Assembly: GCA_018061965.1 (NCBI GenBank)
Contig: JAGOTG010000007.1
Coordinates: 56,319-120,318 of the forward strand
Length of the DNA: 64,000 bases
Direction of reading: 5' to 3'
Source of the DNA: Legionellaceae bacterium
GTDB taxonomy: Bacteria > Pseudomonadota > Gammaproteobacteria > Legionellales > Legionellaceae
Shown here: in pieces, positions 1 to 8,262 of the stretch
Layout of the letters: every line of letters begins with the position of its first letter
Numbering within the stretch: position 1 is the first letter of the stretch
Notes under the pieces: model-generated
What the model was told of the DNA's origin: nothing
The model's database searches: none
The model's input: the letters and a program-made list of their open reading frames with translations, nothing else
Translations under genes and position numbers: made by a program

Positions 1-681
1 TAGGCCGCGAAATCGCGCCATTTTAAGTTCGCAGCGCGAAAAAATTTTCTGTGTTGATTTACAGAATAAGACAACAGCAGCATTGGTCAGCAAATCATTT
101 TGAATCAAGTTAAAGTTAATTAAAATTTGCTCAATGCTATAGTTGCGTGTTTCAGGACTGATGCGGTTTTGTTGAATCCCTTCTGCCACAGTGTTTCTTA
201 TTTCATCCTGATCTAAATGGTCTATGGAGTATTCATTGGTTTGAAATTCAACCCAGTTATGATTGAGGTAAGCGCGTTGGACTATGAGTTGTTCATAACG
301 ATGCTGGGTCATTGGCGCTGTACTTGATTGAGTCCGTTCGTAAGGGCGTGCTTCATAGACATAGGGAATGTGTTTCCCTTGAGGTACTTCTAAGACGATT
401 ATGTGACGATTATTTTCGATAGGAATATAATGTACGGTAATCTGTGTGTTAGGTTCTATTTTTTTTATCTCATGGGCAATTTCTAGTTTGGTTTTATCGG
501 CAACTTGTTGGCCAATCAACTCACCATCATCTTTGGCGCCGAAGACAACGATGCCTCCTGTATCATTTAGAAAAGCACATACCGTTGTAAACGCAGCTTT
601 GATTTGTGCGGTAGATCTTTTAAATTCCACGTGTTGTGATTCGCCTTCGCGAACAAGCTGTTTTAATTGGGTTATGTTCAT
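1..681 (-). CDS. AlbA_2 (Schlafen-type) DNA-binding domain protein, 3' end outside window
   Basis: The reading frame is open on the minus strand from an ATG at 681 to the left edge (227 codons seen). The N-terminal half carries the features of the AlbA_2 domain: an HVEFKR motif near residue 17, TAGG-like NDTGGIVVFGAKDDG near residues 38-52 and, at the edge, the ARFRG segment that follows this domain in the COG2865 family of putative transcriptional regulators/ATP-dependent helicases. The ATG overlaps the integrase stop by four bases (ATGA), so the two are probably translationally coupled. The family is common in mobile elements and in defence islands, but its molecular activity is mostly unproven. 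The C-terminal part, which would decide helicase versus other subfamily, is not in the window. Confidence 0.8.
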   Translation of the reverse strand, partial: MNITQLKQLVREGESQHVEFKRSTAQIKAAFTTVCAFLNDTGGIVVFGAKDDGELIGQQVADKTKLEIAHEIKKIEPNTQITVHYIPIENNRHIIVLEVPQGKHIPYVYEARPYERTQSSTAPMTQHRYEQLIVQRAYLNHNWVEFQTNEYSIDHLDQDEIRNTVAEGIQQNRISPETRNYSIEQILINFNLIQNDLLTNAAVVLFCKSTQKIFSRCELKMARFRGL

Positions 682-1907
682 GCGAAAACGTCCTGTTGCG
701 CTAGAATTTGGATGAATTTGGTTGTTTTATCTACTGGGCATACCAGTTGTTGAATACACTTGGCCCATTGTTCCAAGGCTTCTTTTCGTTGCGGTAGCAT
801 CTCATTTTTATTATAGGTGGCCATAATTCTAGGCATTTTATGTCCTAAACATTTCTCAATCACAACAGGATCAACATTCAATGTTTCACCCAATTGTGTT
901 GCAAATGTACGCCTTAAATCGTGTGCTGTCCACTCGGGTATCCCGACTTTATCTTGAATACGTTTGATGGCTCTTGGCAAAGCACCTTCATCAAGAGGTT
1001 TGCTTTCGATCAAGCCAGGTAGAACAAGTGCGGAATCACCAATGCTTTTTAATTCTTGAAATACAGATTGGGTTAGATTAGAAAGATGAATTTTATGGGT
1101 GATACCGCCCTTGGTATGCTCAGGAGGAATAATCCACAAGGATTTTTCAAAATCAATGGATCGCCACTGAGCTAGTCTGATTTCTCCAGTACGAATGCCA
1201 GTAAGAATCATTATTTTAATAGCACATTTGGTTTGTAATGACATCCTGCAAATGCCGCTATCAAGAAAAAGCCAAATTGTTTTGATTTCCTCTAAAGTTA
1301 AATAGCGATCGCATGGTTTTTCTGTACCCCCGATATGACGAGCGCGGATATTAGCAGCTGGGTTGTGTTGCATACTACCTCGATTAACTGCATACCCAAA
1401 AGCTTGTTTTAAAGTACTGAGGATACGGTTTGCATGTATGGGAGCGCCTCGTTTAACGATGGTGTCAAGAGCGTACGTAACATCCATCGTTTGAATCGTA
1501 TCAAGCTCCATGTTACCAAGTAGGGGGATAATATTCATTTCAATGTGCTGTTTGATTTTTAGTGGTTGTTTATACTGTTTTTCAACATAATTTTCATACC
1601 AGGTCGTCATTAAAGTTTTAACTGTGTGTTTCTCGCGACCTCGTTCTTGAGCAATCAGTTGTCTGGGGTTAGAACCGGAACGCCGGATATCTCGAAGCTC
1701 ATTAAAACGCTTGCGTGCTTCTGAAAGAGTCATTGTTGGGTAATGACCGAAAATGATATAGTCTTTCTTATCATTGATTTTATATCGATAAATCCAGCTT
1801 TTGGTTCCAGTAGGGTAAACCAAAATGCCAAAACCACCGCCTTCAAATTTTTCTAGACGTTTGGCCTGGTGTTTTAAATGTTTTATATAAGTATCGGTGA
1901 AATTCAT
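678..1907 (-). CDS. int: Tyrosine recombinase / integrase, P4-type
   Basis: 409 aa, a normal length for prophage and island integrases. The N-terminal 90 residues match the DUF4102-type arm-binding domain (RYKINDKKDYIIFGHYP, LSEARKR). A SAM-like core-binding domain follows, then the catalytic domain with the expected residues: Arg in TGIRTGEI, HxxR in HDLRRTF, and His and Tyr in LGHKMPRIMATYN. The ATG at 1907 is preceded by TAAGGATG. The gene reads away from the tRNA-Lys remnant 170 bp upstream, so that remnant is probably its attachment site. It excises and integrates the element to the left by site-specific recombination. No frameshift or missing catalytic residue is seen, so it may be active. 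Confidence 0.95.
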   Translation of the reverse strand: MNFTDTYIKHLKHQAKRLEKFEGGGFGILVYPTGTKSWIYRYKINDKKDYIIFGHYPTMTLSEARKRFNELRDIRRSGSNPRQLIAQERGREKHTVKTLMTTWYENYVEKQYKQPLKIKQHIEMNIIPLLGNMELDTIQTMDVTYALDTIVKRGAPIHANRILSTLKQAFGYAVNRGSMQHNPAANIRARHIGGTEKPCDRYLTLEEIKTIWLFLDSGICRMSLQTKCAIKIMILTGIRTGEIRLAQWRSIDFEKSLWIIPPEHTKGGITHKIHLSNLTQSVFQELKSIGDSALVLPGLIESKPLDEGALPRAIKRIQDKVGIPEWTAHDLRRTFATQLGETLNVDPVVIEKCLGHKMPRIMATYNKNEMLPQRKEALEQWAKCIQQLVCPVDKTTKFIQILAQQDVFA

Positions 1908-2078
1908 TTTACATCCTTACGAACAATTCAATGGGTACTTTAGAGGGTACTTTTTGCCGTTCTTAAATGAATTTAATCGTTATTGTTTGAATAATAGATT
2001 AGCCTTAAACCCCATTTATTACAAGGGATTTAAGGCGTTTTTGAGCTTGATAGATATTGAATGAAATCATGAAAAATA

Positions 2079-2126
2079 AGACTCTTAATCTCTTGGTCGT
2101 AAGTTCGATCCTTACACGGCCCACCA
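2079..2126 (+). other. 3' tRNA-Lys(CTT) remnant, probable att site of integrated element
   Basis: The segment reads as the 3' part of a tRNA: anticodon loop with CTT at 2084-2086, variable loop, a perfect T-arm (GTAAG/CTTAC around TTCGATC) and the acceptor 3' strand ACGGCCC followed by ACCA. Comparison with E. coli tRNA-Lys places the anticodon and the TGGTCG variable region correctly. No 5' acceptor strand, D-arm or complete anticodon 5' stem precedes it, so this is not an intact gene. Integrases of this class insert into tRNA 3' ends and leave such a duplicate at the far end. By orientation the element lies to the left and flanking chromosome to the right. The left duplicate and intact gene are outside the window. 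Confidence 0.82.
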
Positions 2127-2193
2127 TATTCTATATGGTGCTACTGTTATGATGACATCACTCTGGACTCAGGTGACTTAATTGCTCAGTAAC

Positions 2194-2616
2194 CTATTCA
2201 GGTTCCGAACAATAGGAATCGCAATCGCTATATCTGATAAGACTAGAATACTTATAATTTTCTAAACAAAGTGACATACAGGTTGTTTTGGCTTCGAAAA
2301 AACATTCTTTTTTACTATTTTTTTTAAAGTCTTTGGTGATAGGACGAATACAGTCTTGGGAAAAGGTTCTCAATGAACTGTGCGTATAATAATCCTTACA
2401 AGTGTTTAAGCTTGTCTTATAAGATTCTATTGCGTTTTTACAAGATGGTGCCTCATAACTAGTCGTTGTACCGTTCGTATTCGTAGTACATTGATAATAT
2501 TGTCCATCAATGTAAACCCAAAGATCATTGGGTTGTGTGTTAACGGACGCAGCATTGGCAGAAAAAATTCCGCATAGCAGTCCCAAACTCAGACAGCGCA
2601 TACCTAGTTTCTTCAT
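2194..2616 (-). CDS. Small cysteine-rich secreted protein, unknown
   Basis: 140 aa from an ATG at 2616 with GAGGAG seven bases upstream; an earlier TTG at 2622 lacks this spacing. A typical Sec signal peptide (KK, then a hydrophobic run ending SANA-A) precedes a mature part of about 117 residues with ten or so cysteines, including CMSLC and CDSYC near the C terminus. The cysteines suggest a disulfide-bonded periplasmic or exported protein. I do not recognise the family. It stands alone just outside the att remnant, followed by a MITE-like repeat. A short cysteine-rich relic at 22107-22286 is similar in style but not clearly homologous. Confidence 0.7.
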   Translation of the reverse strand: MKKLGMRCLSLGLLCGIFSANAASVNTQPNDLWVYIDGQYYQCTTNTNGTTTSYEAPSCKNAIESYKTSLNTCKDYYTHSSLRTFSQDCIRPITKDFKKNSKKECFFEAKTTCMSLCLENYKYSSLIRYSDCDSYCSEPE

Positions 2617-2660
2617 CGTCAAACTCCTCTTGGTTAAATAGAATCGGGATCGAATTAGAG

Positions 2661-2739
2661 CAGGACTTACGCAAAACGCCGAGCTCTTCGTTATTAAAGG
2701 CTACATCCGCCTCGGCCTCGGGGGTTTGTGTAAGTCCTG
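2661..2739. repeat. MITE-like inverted repeat, AGGACTTAC family, copy 1
   Basis: A 79 bp segment bounded by perfect 10 bp inverted ends CAGGACTTAC / GTAAGTCCTG. Allowing three mismatches, the inverted match extends to about 23 bp at each end. Related ends appear at 21884-21915, 22291-22336 and, as a single end, 35033-35048. Together with its size this suggests a small non-autonomous insertion or a dispersed palindromic repeat. It fills the main part of the gap between 2617 and 2952, where no gene is seen. Confidence 0.6.
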
Positions 2740-2952
2740 TAGAAATAATTGCTCATTTTGACATAGCACTGGCGATTTGATTTGGTTTTAAAATTGGCAT
2801 TTTACGTTATTTGTAATCAGAAATCAAAGAACTATGGTATCCGAATTGCTATATTTATAGAGCGACATGAAAGCGGGGATTTAGGAAGGAAGCTGTTAAA
2901 CACGGGAATCATCTGAAATAGGAGGGGTAAGACCCATACCCATGGATTCTTG

Positions 2953-3888
2953 TTAAACTGCAACCGGGGCTAATTTCAATGCCTGTTTTAAGTCTTGTTC
3001 CATTTTATTTTTTTCTTGTTGTAATAATTTTGTTTTAGTGACATCCGTGAACGTGATGACAACCCCAGTGACGTTCTGGCTTTGTATGGAATGGTAGGGC
3101 GCTATTTTTAGTAGATACCAATGATGATCATGGTTGATTATCTCGTTTTCGTAGGCCTCATTACTTTGTAGTACTTCCGCGGATTTTGCTAAGAGTTGAT
3201 CAAATTTTAAATTATGATGAAAGTCTTTTAAGGGGCGACCAATATCATGCCTCATGAGGTTAAATATCTTTTTTATAGCTGGGGTAAATACACGAATTTC
3301 CAGCTGAGCATTGAGAATAATCGTGCATATTTCTGCACTGCGAATTAAATTATCAATATCGTCTTTGGCTTGGCTCACTTCATCAATTTTTTTTGAACGC
3401 TCAATATTTACAAGATTCAACTCTTCATTGACGGATTGGCGTTCCTCATTAATTGATTGCAGTTCTTCATTCGAGGCCATCAATTCTTCATTAGTAGACT
3501 GCATTTCTTCATTGACGGTTTCCATATTTTCCAGTGCCGATTGGAGCATGGTCTTCGTTTCCACAAGTTCTCCCTCTAGGGCGATGATAAGTTCCTCATG
3601 CAGGGTGTTTTTTTGTGAATCCGAGATGATAGTTTTGGCTTGTTTTTTTGTTTTTACCGGATCTAAGCGAATCCAATAATAGGCAAGCGTATTGTTTTGG
3701 TCGCAAATAGGGTAGACGCTCATTTTGACGCTTTGTTCTTTACCATAATGTGAAGAGAGCTTGATATGGTTATATACCACAGGAACTAACTTTAGTTTGA
3801 CCTGATATAATGCTGCGATTAATACCGCTTTTAACTCATCAATAATGATTTTGGGTAAAACTAAGGTAGGGATTCCTTCGGGCAGCAT
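2953..3888 (-). pseudogene. Fragment of CheB/CheR-PAS type sensor protein
   Basis: About 311 codons are open. The middle is a long coiled coil of repeated VNEE-, STNEE-, SNEE- and INEE-type heptads (residues about 105-165), a hallmark of the linker in CheB-CheR-PAS chemotaxis methyltransferase/sensor hybrids. A PAS domain follows (about 175-285: LNAQLEIRVFTPA, GRPL, VVITFTDVT). The N-terminal CheB and CheR catalytic domains and any C-terminal histidine kinase are absent. The frame is open further upstream to a TAG near 4015 but without a plausible start. It is read here as the remains of a larger sensor. The FixJ-type regulator at 5988-6617 is the sort of partner such hybrids have, so the two may once have worked together (inference). 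Confidence 0.6.
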
Positions 3889-4170
3889 GATGAGATCGCG
3901 TGCTTTACCAATACTATGGTGGACGATATACGCTGTATCAATGACAAATCCGGTGAGCGGAGATGGCAGGTTTGTTGAACGCCTCGAAAAAACATTAATG
4001 TATACCCTTTGCTAATGCATTTCCTTTAATCACTCAGGAAACTATCAATATAGTAAGCCTAGAATAATTAATACACTTATATCGGTAAGTTCATGATGAG
4101 CTTACCGGTAAAATAGTAAACTATATTTTATCGTTTGTTTCAAATAACCTTTTTGAAATGGAGATATTCT

Positions 4171-4617
4171 ATGAAAAACTTTATGAGTAAATTATTGTCT
4201 GCTGCGATCATTACCAGCTGCAGTGCTTCAATCGCTTTTGCCCAAGACCATATTGTGAAAATTACTATGGACTGTCCTGATATAGGCAACAAGGGAACAG
4301 AAATTGTCACAAACTATGGGAGCTATTTAGCTGGTCCCGGTATTGAAAAAGTAAACAGTGATGCGGCTACTTTCCCACTGTTTCAGAGTCCGATGATCAT
4401 GGGATTAAATATCCCTACCAACTTATCGTCTAACGGTTATTTCAACGATGGGGTTTCTTATAATGCACTCAATGGTGCGGTGGTATGTAAGTACTCAAGT
4501 AGTATGGGCTTTGATGGATTTTATCTCAGCACCATGACACAAAATGCTAGACATGGGCAAGTAGCCAGCTCTAGTTCTGAAGAAATTCATCTTAGAATAC
4601 CGGTAGGATCGCCCTAG
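4171..4617 (+). CDS. Small secreted protein, unknown
   Basis: 148 aa from the ATG at 4171, preceded by TGGAGA at suitable distance; the upstream ATG-like start at 4135 would bury the signal peptide. The N terminus is a clear Sec signal (MKNFMSK, hydrophobic core, cleavage after AFA). The mature part is about 125 residues, rich in Gly, Ser and Asn, with two cysteines (DCPD, VCKYSS), suggesting one disulfide in a small beta-rich exported protein. No family is recognised. It precedes the HlyD-like gene by 69 bp, with a strong inverted repeat between them, so it may share a promoter but not full-length transcription with the polysaccharide genes. Confidence 0.7.
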   Translation: MKNFMSKLLSAAIITSCSASIAFAQDHIVKITMDCPDIGNKGTEIVTNYGSYLAGPGIEKVNSDAATFPLFQSPMIMGLNIPTNLSSNGYFNDGVSYNALNGAVVCKYSSSMGFDGFYLSTMTQNARHGQVASSSSEEIHLRIPVGSP

Positions 4618-4627
4618 TCGTTAAAAC

Positions 4628-4672
4628 TTAGGGTTTTTTAGCTTTTTCTGGCATATTGTTAAAAAACCCTAA
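4628..4672. terminator. Perfect 13 bp inverted repeat, terminator or attenuator
   Basis: TTAGGGTTTTTTA at 4628-4640 is exactly complementary to TAAAAAACCCTAA at 4660-4672, with a 19-base loop. The A and T runs inside the stem are typical of bidirectional terminators. It sits between the small secreted gene and the HlyD-like gene and could end the former or attenuate read-through. Confidence 0.6.
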
Positions 4673-4686
4673 CTCAAGGATTCGTT

Positions 4687-5937
4687 GTGTCAAAAAAAAA
4701 TGATACTAGGAATGTAACAATACACTATGAACTTAATTCGTTAGATGATGCGCTAGAAGATAATACGCAAGATCAGACACTCTTATCACCCAATAAAAGC
4801 AATGCATGGCTAGTTTTGACGAAACATCGTTTTTTTGTACCCAGCATTTACGTCGTCTTAGGCTGTATGTTTTTTCTTGCTGTTCTCATTATGTTTAACA
4901 CCTACGTACTGCATTTAAAAGTAGAAACGGCTGTTATCAGCTCGCAAATTGAAACCATGGTTTCCCCACTTAATGGCTACATTACTAAGCTTTATGTTAA
5001 TGCGGGGGAGCATATAAAAAAAGGCGCTCCTTTAATCAAAATTGAAAACATTGATCTTGAGCGGGCTTTGCAATTGGCTCGGGTCCAATCTGCCGAATCA
5101 AAATTAGACATAGACTATTATAAGCACCTGCTTGCTAACGAAGAGCAACGGCTAAAAATATATCAAAAAATAGGGGGGAACCGCGTTATTTCTGCAAAAA
5201 CACAAGTGAATAGATCTTTGCAAACTGTTATGACCACCCAACATAATCTCGAACGATTTACGCAGTTAAACAAAAAACATTATATCAGTGAAGCATTGCT
5301 TGAGGCTGAGCAGGCCAAATATATAAGCGCTCAAGAAAAGTTGGCGGATGCGAAAGCTCAGCACAGCATCGAGCGTCATTCTTTGCGTGCGGTTAACAAA
5401 GGAATGTATTTCACCGGTACCAAAACAGAGGGCATCATGCAGGATTTGGATGCTGAGCTCATCATGGCGCAAAAAAGAGCGATTCTGAACGATCGTAGAG
5501 TAAAAGTGTATGAGAATTTAATTAAAAAGTTAACATTGGTGGCACCGTTTGATGGCAAGGTGGCACAAATTTTAAAATCAGAAGGAAATACCACGGATAA
5601 TATCAAACCTATTATTCTCATTGAAAAAGCGAGCGAAAAAAAACAGATCATAGCGTATCTAACACAAGATGAAATTATCCATATAGGGCGTGACAATGTT
5701 AAAATATACCTACCTGCGTTGGGTAAAACTTTCGCGGGTAATATAGTGGAAATTAATCGTACGGATGGGTTCATTGATGAAATCAATGCGCAATATCGGT
5801 GGCGAGATTTTCAAATCGATAGATCGGCCAAAGTGGTTGTCAATATACAAGAAAATGACCAAAATAATTTTTCTAAAATAGCTTTTTCTGGCATGCCCGT
5901 TATTGTGTATTTTCCCAAAAAACATCCTATTTTTTAA
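4687..5937 (+). CDS. HlyD-family membrane-fusion protein (Alg44-like role possible)
   Basis: 416 aa, GTG start at 4687 with AAGGA upstream. A cytoplasmic N terminus of about 48 residues is followed by one membrane helix (about 50-75), half a biotinyl-lipoyl domain (PLNGYITKLYVNAGEHIKKG), a long coiled coil (about 125-270), the second lipoyl half (VAPFDGKVAQ) and a beta-barrel domain. This is the topology of a periplasmic adaptor anchored in the inner membrane. In alginate producers Alg44 has a similar fold but carries an N-terminal PilZ domain that binds c-di-GMP; none is present here. Its place ahead of algD, the lyase and alg8 suggests a role in polymer export, though 1 kb and an opposing gene separate them. 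Confidence 0.8.
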   Translation: MSKKNDTRNVTIHYELNSLDDALEDNTQDQTLLSPNKSNAWLVLTKHRFFVPSIYVVLGCMFFLAVLIMFNTYVLHLKVETAVISSQIETMVSPLNGYITKLYVNAGEHIKKGAPLIKIENIDLERALQLARVQSAESKLDIDYYKHLLANEEQRLKIYQKIGGNRVISAKTQVNRSLQTVMTTQHNLERFTQLNKKHYISEALLEAEQAKYISAQEKLADAKAQHSIERHSLRAVNKGMYFTGTKTEGIMQDLDAELIMAQKRAILNDRRVKVYENLIKKLTLVAPFDGKVAQILKSEGNTTDNIKPIILIEKASEKKQIIAYLTQDEIIHIGRDNVKIYLPALGKTFAGNIVEINRTDGFIDEINAQYRWRDFQIDRSAKVVVNIQENDQNNFSKIAFSGMPVIVYFPKKHPIF

Positions 5938-5940
5938 TGA

Positions 5941-5971
5941 AAGTCATCCCGAGCGAAGCGAGGGATGACTT
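5941..5971. terminator. Bidirectional terminator-like palindrome
   Basis: AAGTCATCCC (5941-5950) pairs with GGGATGACTT (5962-5971) around a loop containing GAGCGAAGCGA. It lies between two convergent genes, the HlyD-like gene and the response regulator, where a shared terminator is expected. Palindromes of this GTCATCCC type are also dispersed repeats in many bacteria. Confidence 0.65.
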
Positions 5972-5987
5972 ATGGGGTGAGCATTTG

Positions 5988-6617
5988 TTACGGGAAAGCC
6001 AGTTCGTTCTGAGCTTTGATATATAGCTTTACAAGCTGAGCTATATTCTTAGCCTGCATTTTCCGCATTATATTTGCTCGGTGAGCCTCGATGGTTGACA
6101 TAGAGACATTTAACTCGTAAGCAATTTCTTTATTTAACTTTCCTTCTGATATGAGATGAATGACTTGACGCTCACGTTCTGTTAAGAGTTTGAAGCGTTC
6201 AACAATATATTCAGATTTTTTCTGGCTAACCGATATATCGATACATTGTTGAATAGTTTCAATCAAATGCTGATCGTTAAATGGTTTTAAAATAAAATCA
6301 TGAGCCCCTGATTTCATCGCTCGAATAGCCATCGACATATCACCATATCCTGTGATAATGATGACAGGTAACCGATCTTTTTGCGCCATGAGGTGCTCGA
6401 GTAACTCGAGACCGCTCATCCCTGGCATGCGAACGTCAAGAATGAGACATCCCTTTTTATTGGAATTATAGTTTTTCAGAAATGATTGAGCGTCTAAATA
6501 GGTTTCTACTTTTAAATTAATTGATTCAAAAAGATGACGCAATGCATCGCATAAATGGGGATCATCATCAATAATAAACACAGTGTGATCATTAGATTCC
6601 TTTGATTTTATATTCAT
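5988..6617 (-). CDS. FixJ/NarL-type response regulator
   Basis: 209 aa. The receiver domain (about 10-125) has the acidic pocket IIDDD near residue 17, the phospho-acceptor Asp61 in LILDVRMPG, Thr in IIITGYG and the conserved Lys in ILKPF. The LuxR-type helix-turn-helix is at about 140-200 (LTERERQVIHLI, NKEIA, STIEAHRANIMRKM). These residues are all intact, so it should be phosphorylatable and bind DNA. It is divergent from algD with a 323 bp shared upstream region and convergent with the HlyD-like gene, so it is a candidate regulator of the polysaccharide genes (inference from position). No intact histidine kinase is adjacent; the sensor fragment at 2953-3888 may be its lost partner. Confidence 0.92.
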   Translation of the reverse strand: MNIKSKESNDHTVFIIDDDPHLCDALRHLFESINLKVETYLDAQSFLKNYNSNKKGCLILDVRMPGMSGLELLEHLMAQKDRLPVIIITGYGDMSMAIRAMKSGAHDFILKPFNDQHLIETIQQCIDISVSQKKSEYIVERFKLLTERERQVIHLISEGKLNKEIAYELNVSMSTIEAHRANIMRKMQAKNIAQLVKLYIKAQNELAFP

Positions 6618-6940
6618 TTTCGATCCATCGATAAATTTGTCAACAATCTAACATGATACTTTGGTATTGTAACTATTGTGGTTTTCCTTGATTTTCGTTT
6701 TATTTTTGCAGATACTGGATATTGACAAGCGCTAGTATAGCGATCGGGGCTGACCTTGGATAACCACGGAAATCCTTAATCGCTTTATGAATGAAAAATT
6801 TTTATAGTCAGTCATATTTCTTTACGCGTCTGAATCTATTTAGTGTCATTTGTATCAATCCATTACCCGCGGAGAATAATAACAAAATCAAATCAATTAA
6901 GGATTAATTGAATTTATTTGGATTAACAGGAGTAACCAGC
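6618..6940. other. Divergent intergenic region between response regulator and algD
   Basis: 323 bp without a gene. It should contain promoters for both directions. A short palindrome CGCTA-GTA-TAGCG (6730-6742) is a possible operator; TTGACA at 6722-6727 has no matching -10 box at the usual spacing. AGGAG at 6928-6932 is the algD ribosome binding site. Nothing else is recognisable. Confidence 0.4.
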
Positions 6941-8257
6941 ATGAATATTAGCATTTTTGGCTTAGGATATGTGGGGTCAGTGTCAGCAGCGTGCTTGGCC
7001 CATCAAGGCTATAACGTTATTGGCATTGATTCAAACCCAATGAAAGTCGATATGATTAATGCTGGAAAGGCAGTGATTGTTGAACCTGAGTTATCAGAAT
7101 TAACGGCACAAGTGGTTGCCAAAGGTAATTTGAGAGCAACTCATGATATCTTTGATGCAGTATTAAATAGCGAGCTATCGTTTGTATGTGTTGGGACACC
7201 AAGTAAAAAAGATAATGGTTTGGATTTGCAATATATAGAGCGTTTCTGCGAGGACATTGGATGCGTTTTAAGAGACAAAAATGATTATCATATTCTTGCT
7301 TTTCGCAGCACGATGCTCCCGGGTTCGATCCGAAATGTCGTCATCCCTATCATAGAAAAGTGTTCTGGAAAAAAAGAAGGAGAAGCGTTTAGCGTTTGTA
7401 TTAATCCTGAATTTATGAAGGAAGGCACCGCAATCCACGATTTTCATTTTCCTCCTCTTAGTGTTGTGGGAACCTCGGATCAAAGGGTGCGCGATGCGTT
7501 AAGTCAAATTAATACTGTATGCACCAATATGCCGACCATATTTTTGGATATTGATGAGGCTGAATTACTGAAATATATCAATAACATTTGGCATGCATTG
7601 AAAGTAGGATTTGGGAATGAAATAGGCAATGTATGCAAATCATTAAATATTGACAGTCATTTGGTGATGGATGTGTTCTGTCAGGATACCAAGCTGAATA
7701 TCTCCTCACATTATTTAAAACCAGGATTTGCATTTGGTGGCTCTTGTTTACCGAAGGATCTCCGTGCTTTTCTGCATAAAAGTCAAAAACTCAATCTTAA
7801 TTTACCCATTATTGGTTCTGTATTGCCTAGTAATCGATCCCATATCGATACGACATTGAATTTGATCATTGAACAAGGCAACAAACGGATTGGGGTGCTT
7901 GGATTTTGTTTTAAGGCCAATACGGATGACTTAAGAGAAAGTCCTATAGTGGAGCTGATTGAACGCTTGATTGGTAAAGGATATGAGCTGACTTTATTTG
8001 ATAAAAATGTGTCTGAGTCCAAATTATATGGTGCAAATCGTGACTATTTATTAAATCACATTCCACATATCTCGGATTTAATGGTCGATAGTATTGAAGA
8101 GTTGTTAGCTCGTTCGCAAACAATTATTATTGGTAATAAGGCGCCGGAGTTCGAGTCTGTTCTGGATAATGTAACCCATGATCAAGTGATTATTGATTTG
8201 GTGCGCATACGTGAAAATGTTCCAAAATCAGAGCAATATTTAGGAATTTGCTGGTAA
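6941..8257 (+). CDS. algD: GDP-mannose 6-dehydrogenase
   Basis: 438 aa from the ATG at 6941 with AGGAG upstream. It oxidises GDP-mannose to GDP-mannuronate, the precursor of alginate, in the cytoplasm with two NAD+. The N-terminal Rossmann fold has FGLGYVGSVSA. The substrate and catalytic segments follow: VCVGTPS, RSTMLPG, NPEFMKEGTA, and the catalytic Cys269 in FAFGGSCLPKD. The C-terminal domain has FKANTDDLRESP. As recalled, the Pseudomonas AlgD sequence matches through its whole length, including the shared C-terminal residues GICW, which favours AlgD over UDP-glucose dehydrogenase. It is followed immediately by the lyase gene (five-base gap) and alg8, forming one operon. Confidence 0.9.
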   Translation: MNISIFGLGYVGSVSAACLAHQGYNVIGIDSNPMKVDMINAGKAVIVEPELSELTAQVVAKGNLRATHDIFDAVLNSELSFVCVGTPSKKDNGLDLQYIERFCEDIGCVLRDKNDYHILAFRSTMLPGSIRNVVIPIIEKCSGKKEGEAFSVCINPEFMKEGTAIHDFHFPPLSVVGTSDQRVRDALSQINTVCTNMPTIFLDIDEAELLKYINNIWHALKVGFGNEIGNVCKSLNIDSHLVMDVFCQDTKLNISSHYLKPGFAFGGSCLPKDLRAFLHKSQKLNLNLPIIGSVLPSNRSHIDTTLNLIIEQGNKRIGVLGFCFKANTDDLRESPIVELIERLIGKGYELTLFDKNVSESKLYGANRDYLLNHIPHISDLMVDSIEELLARSQTIIIGNKAPEFESVLDNVTHDQVIIDLVRIRENVPKSEQYLGICW

Positions 8258-8262
8258 GAAAA

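Noticed and set aside
2079..2126. Intact tRNA-Lys gene
   Set aside because: Only the anticodon loop, T-arm and acceptor 3' strand are present; no D-arm or 5' acceptor strand precedes them.
6722..6750. Sigma-70 promoter at TTGACA ahead of algD
   Set aside because: No acceptable -10 box lies 16-18 bases downstream.
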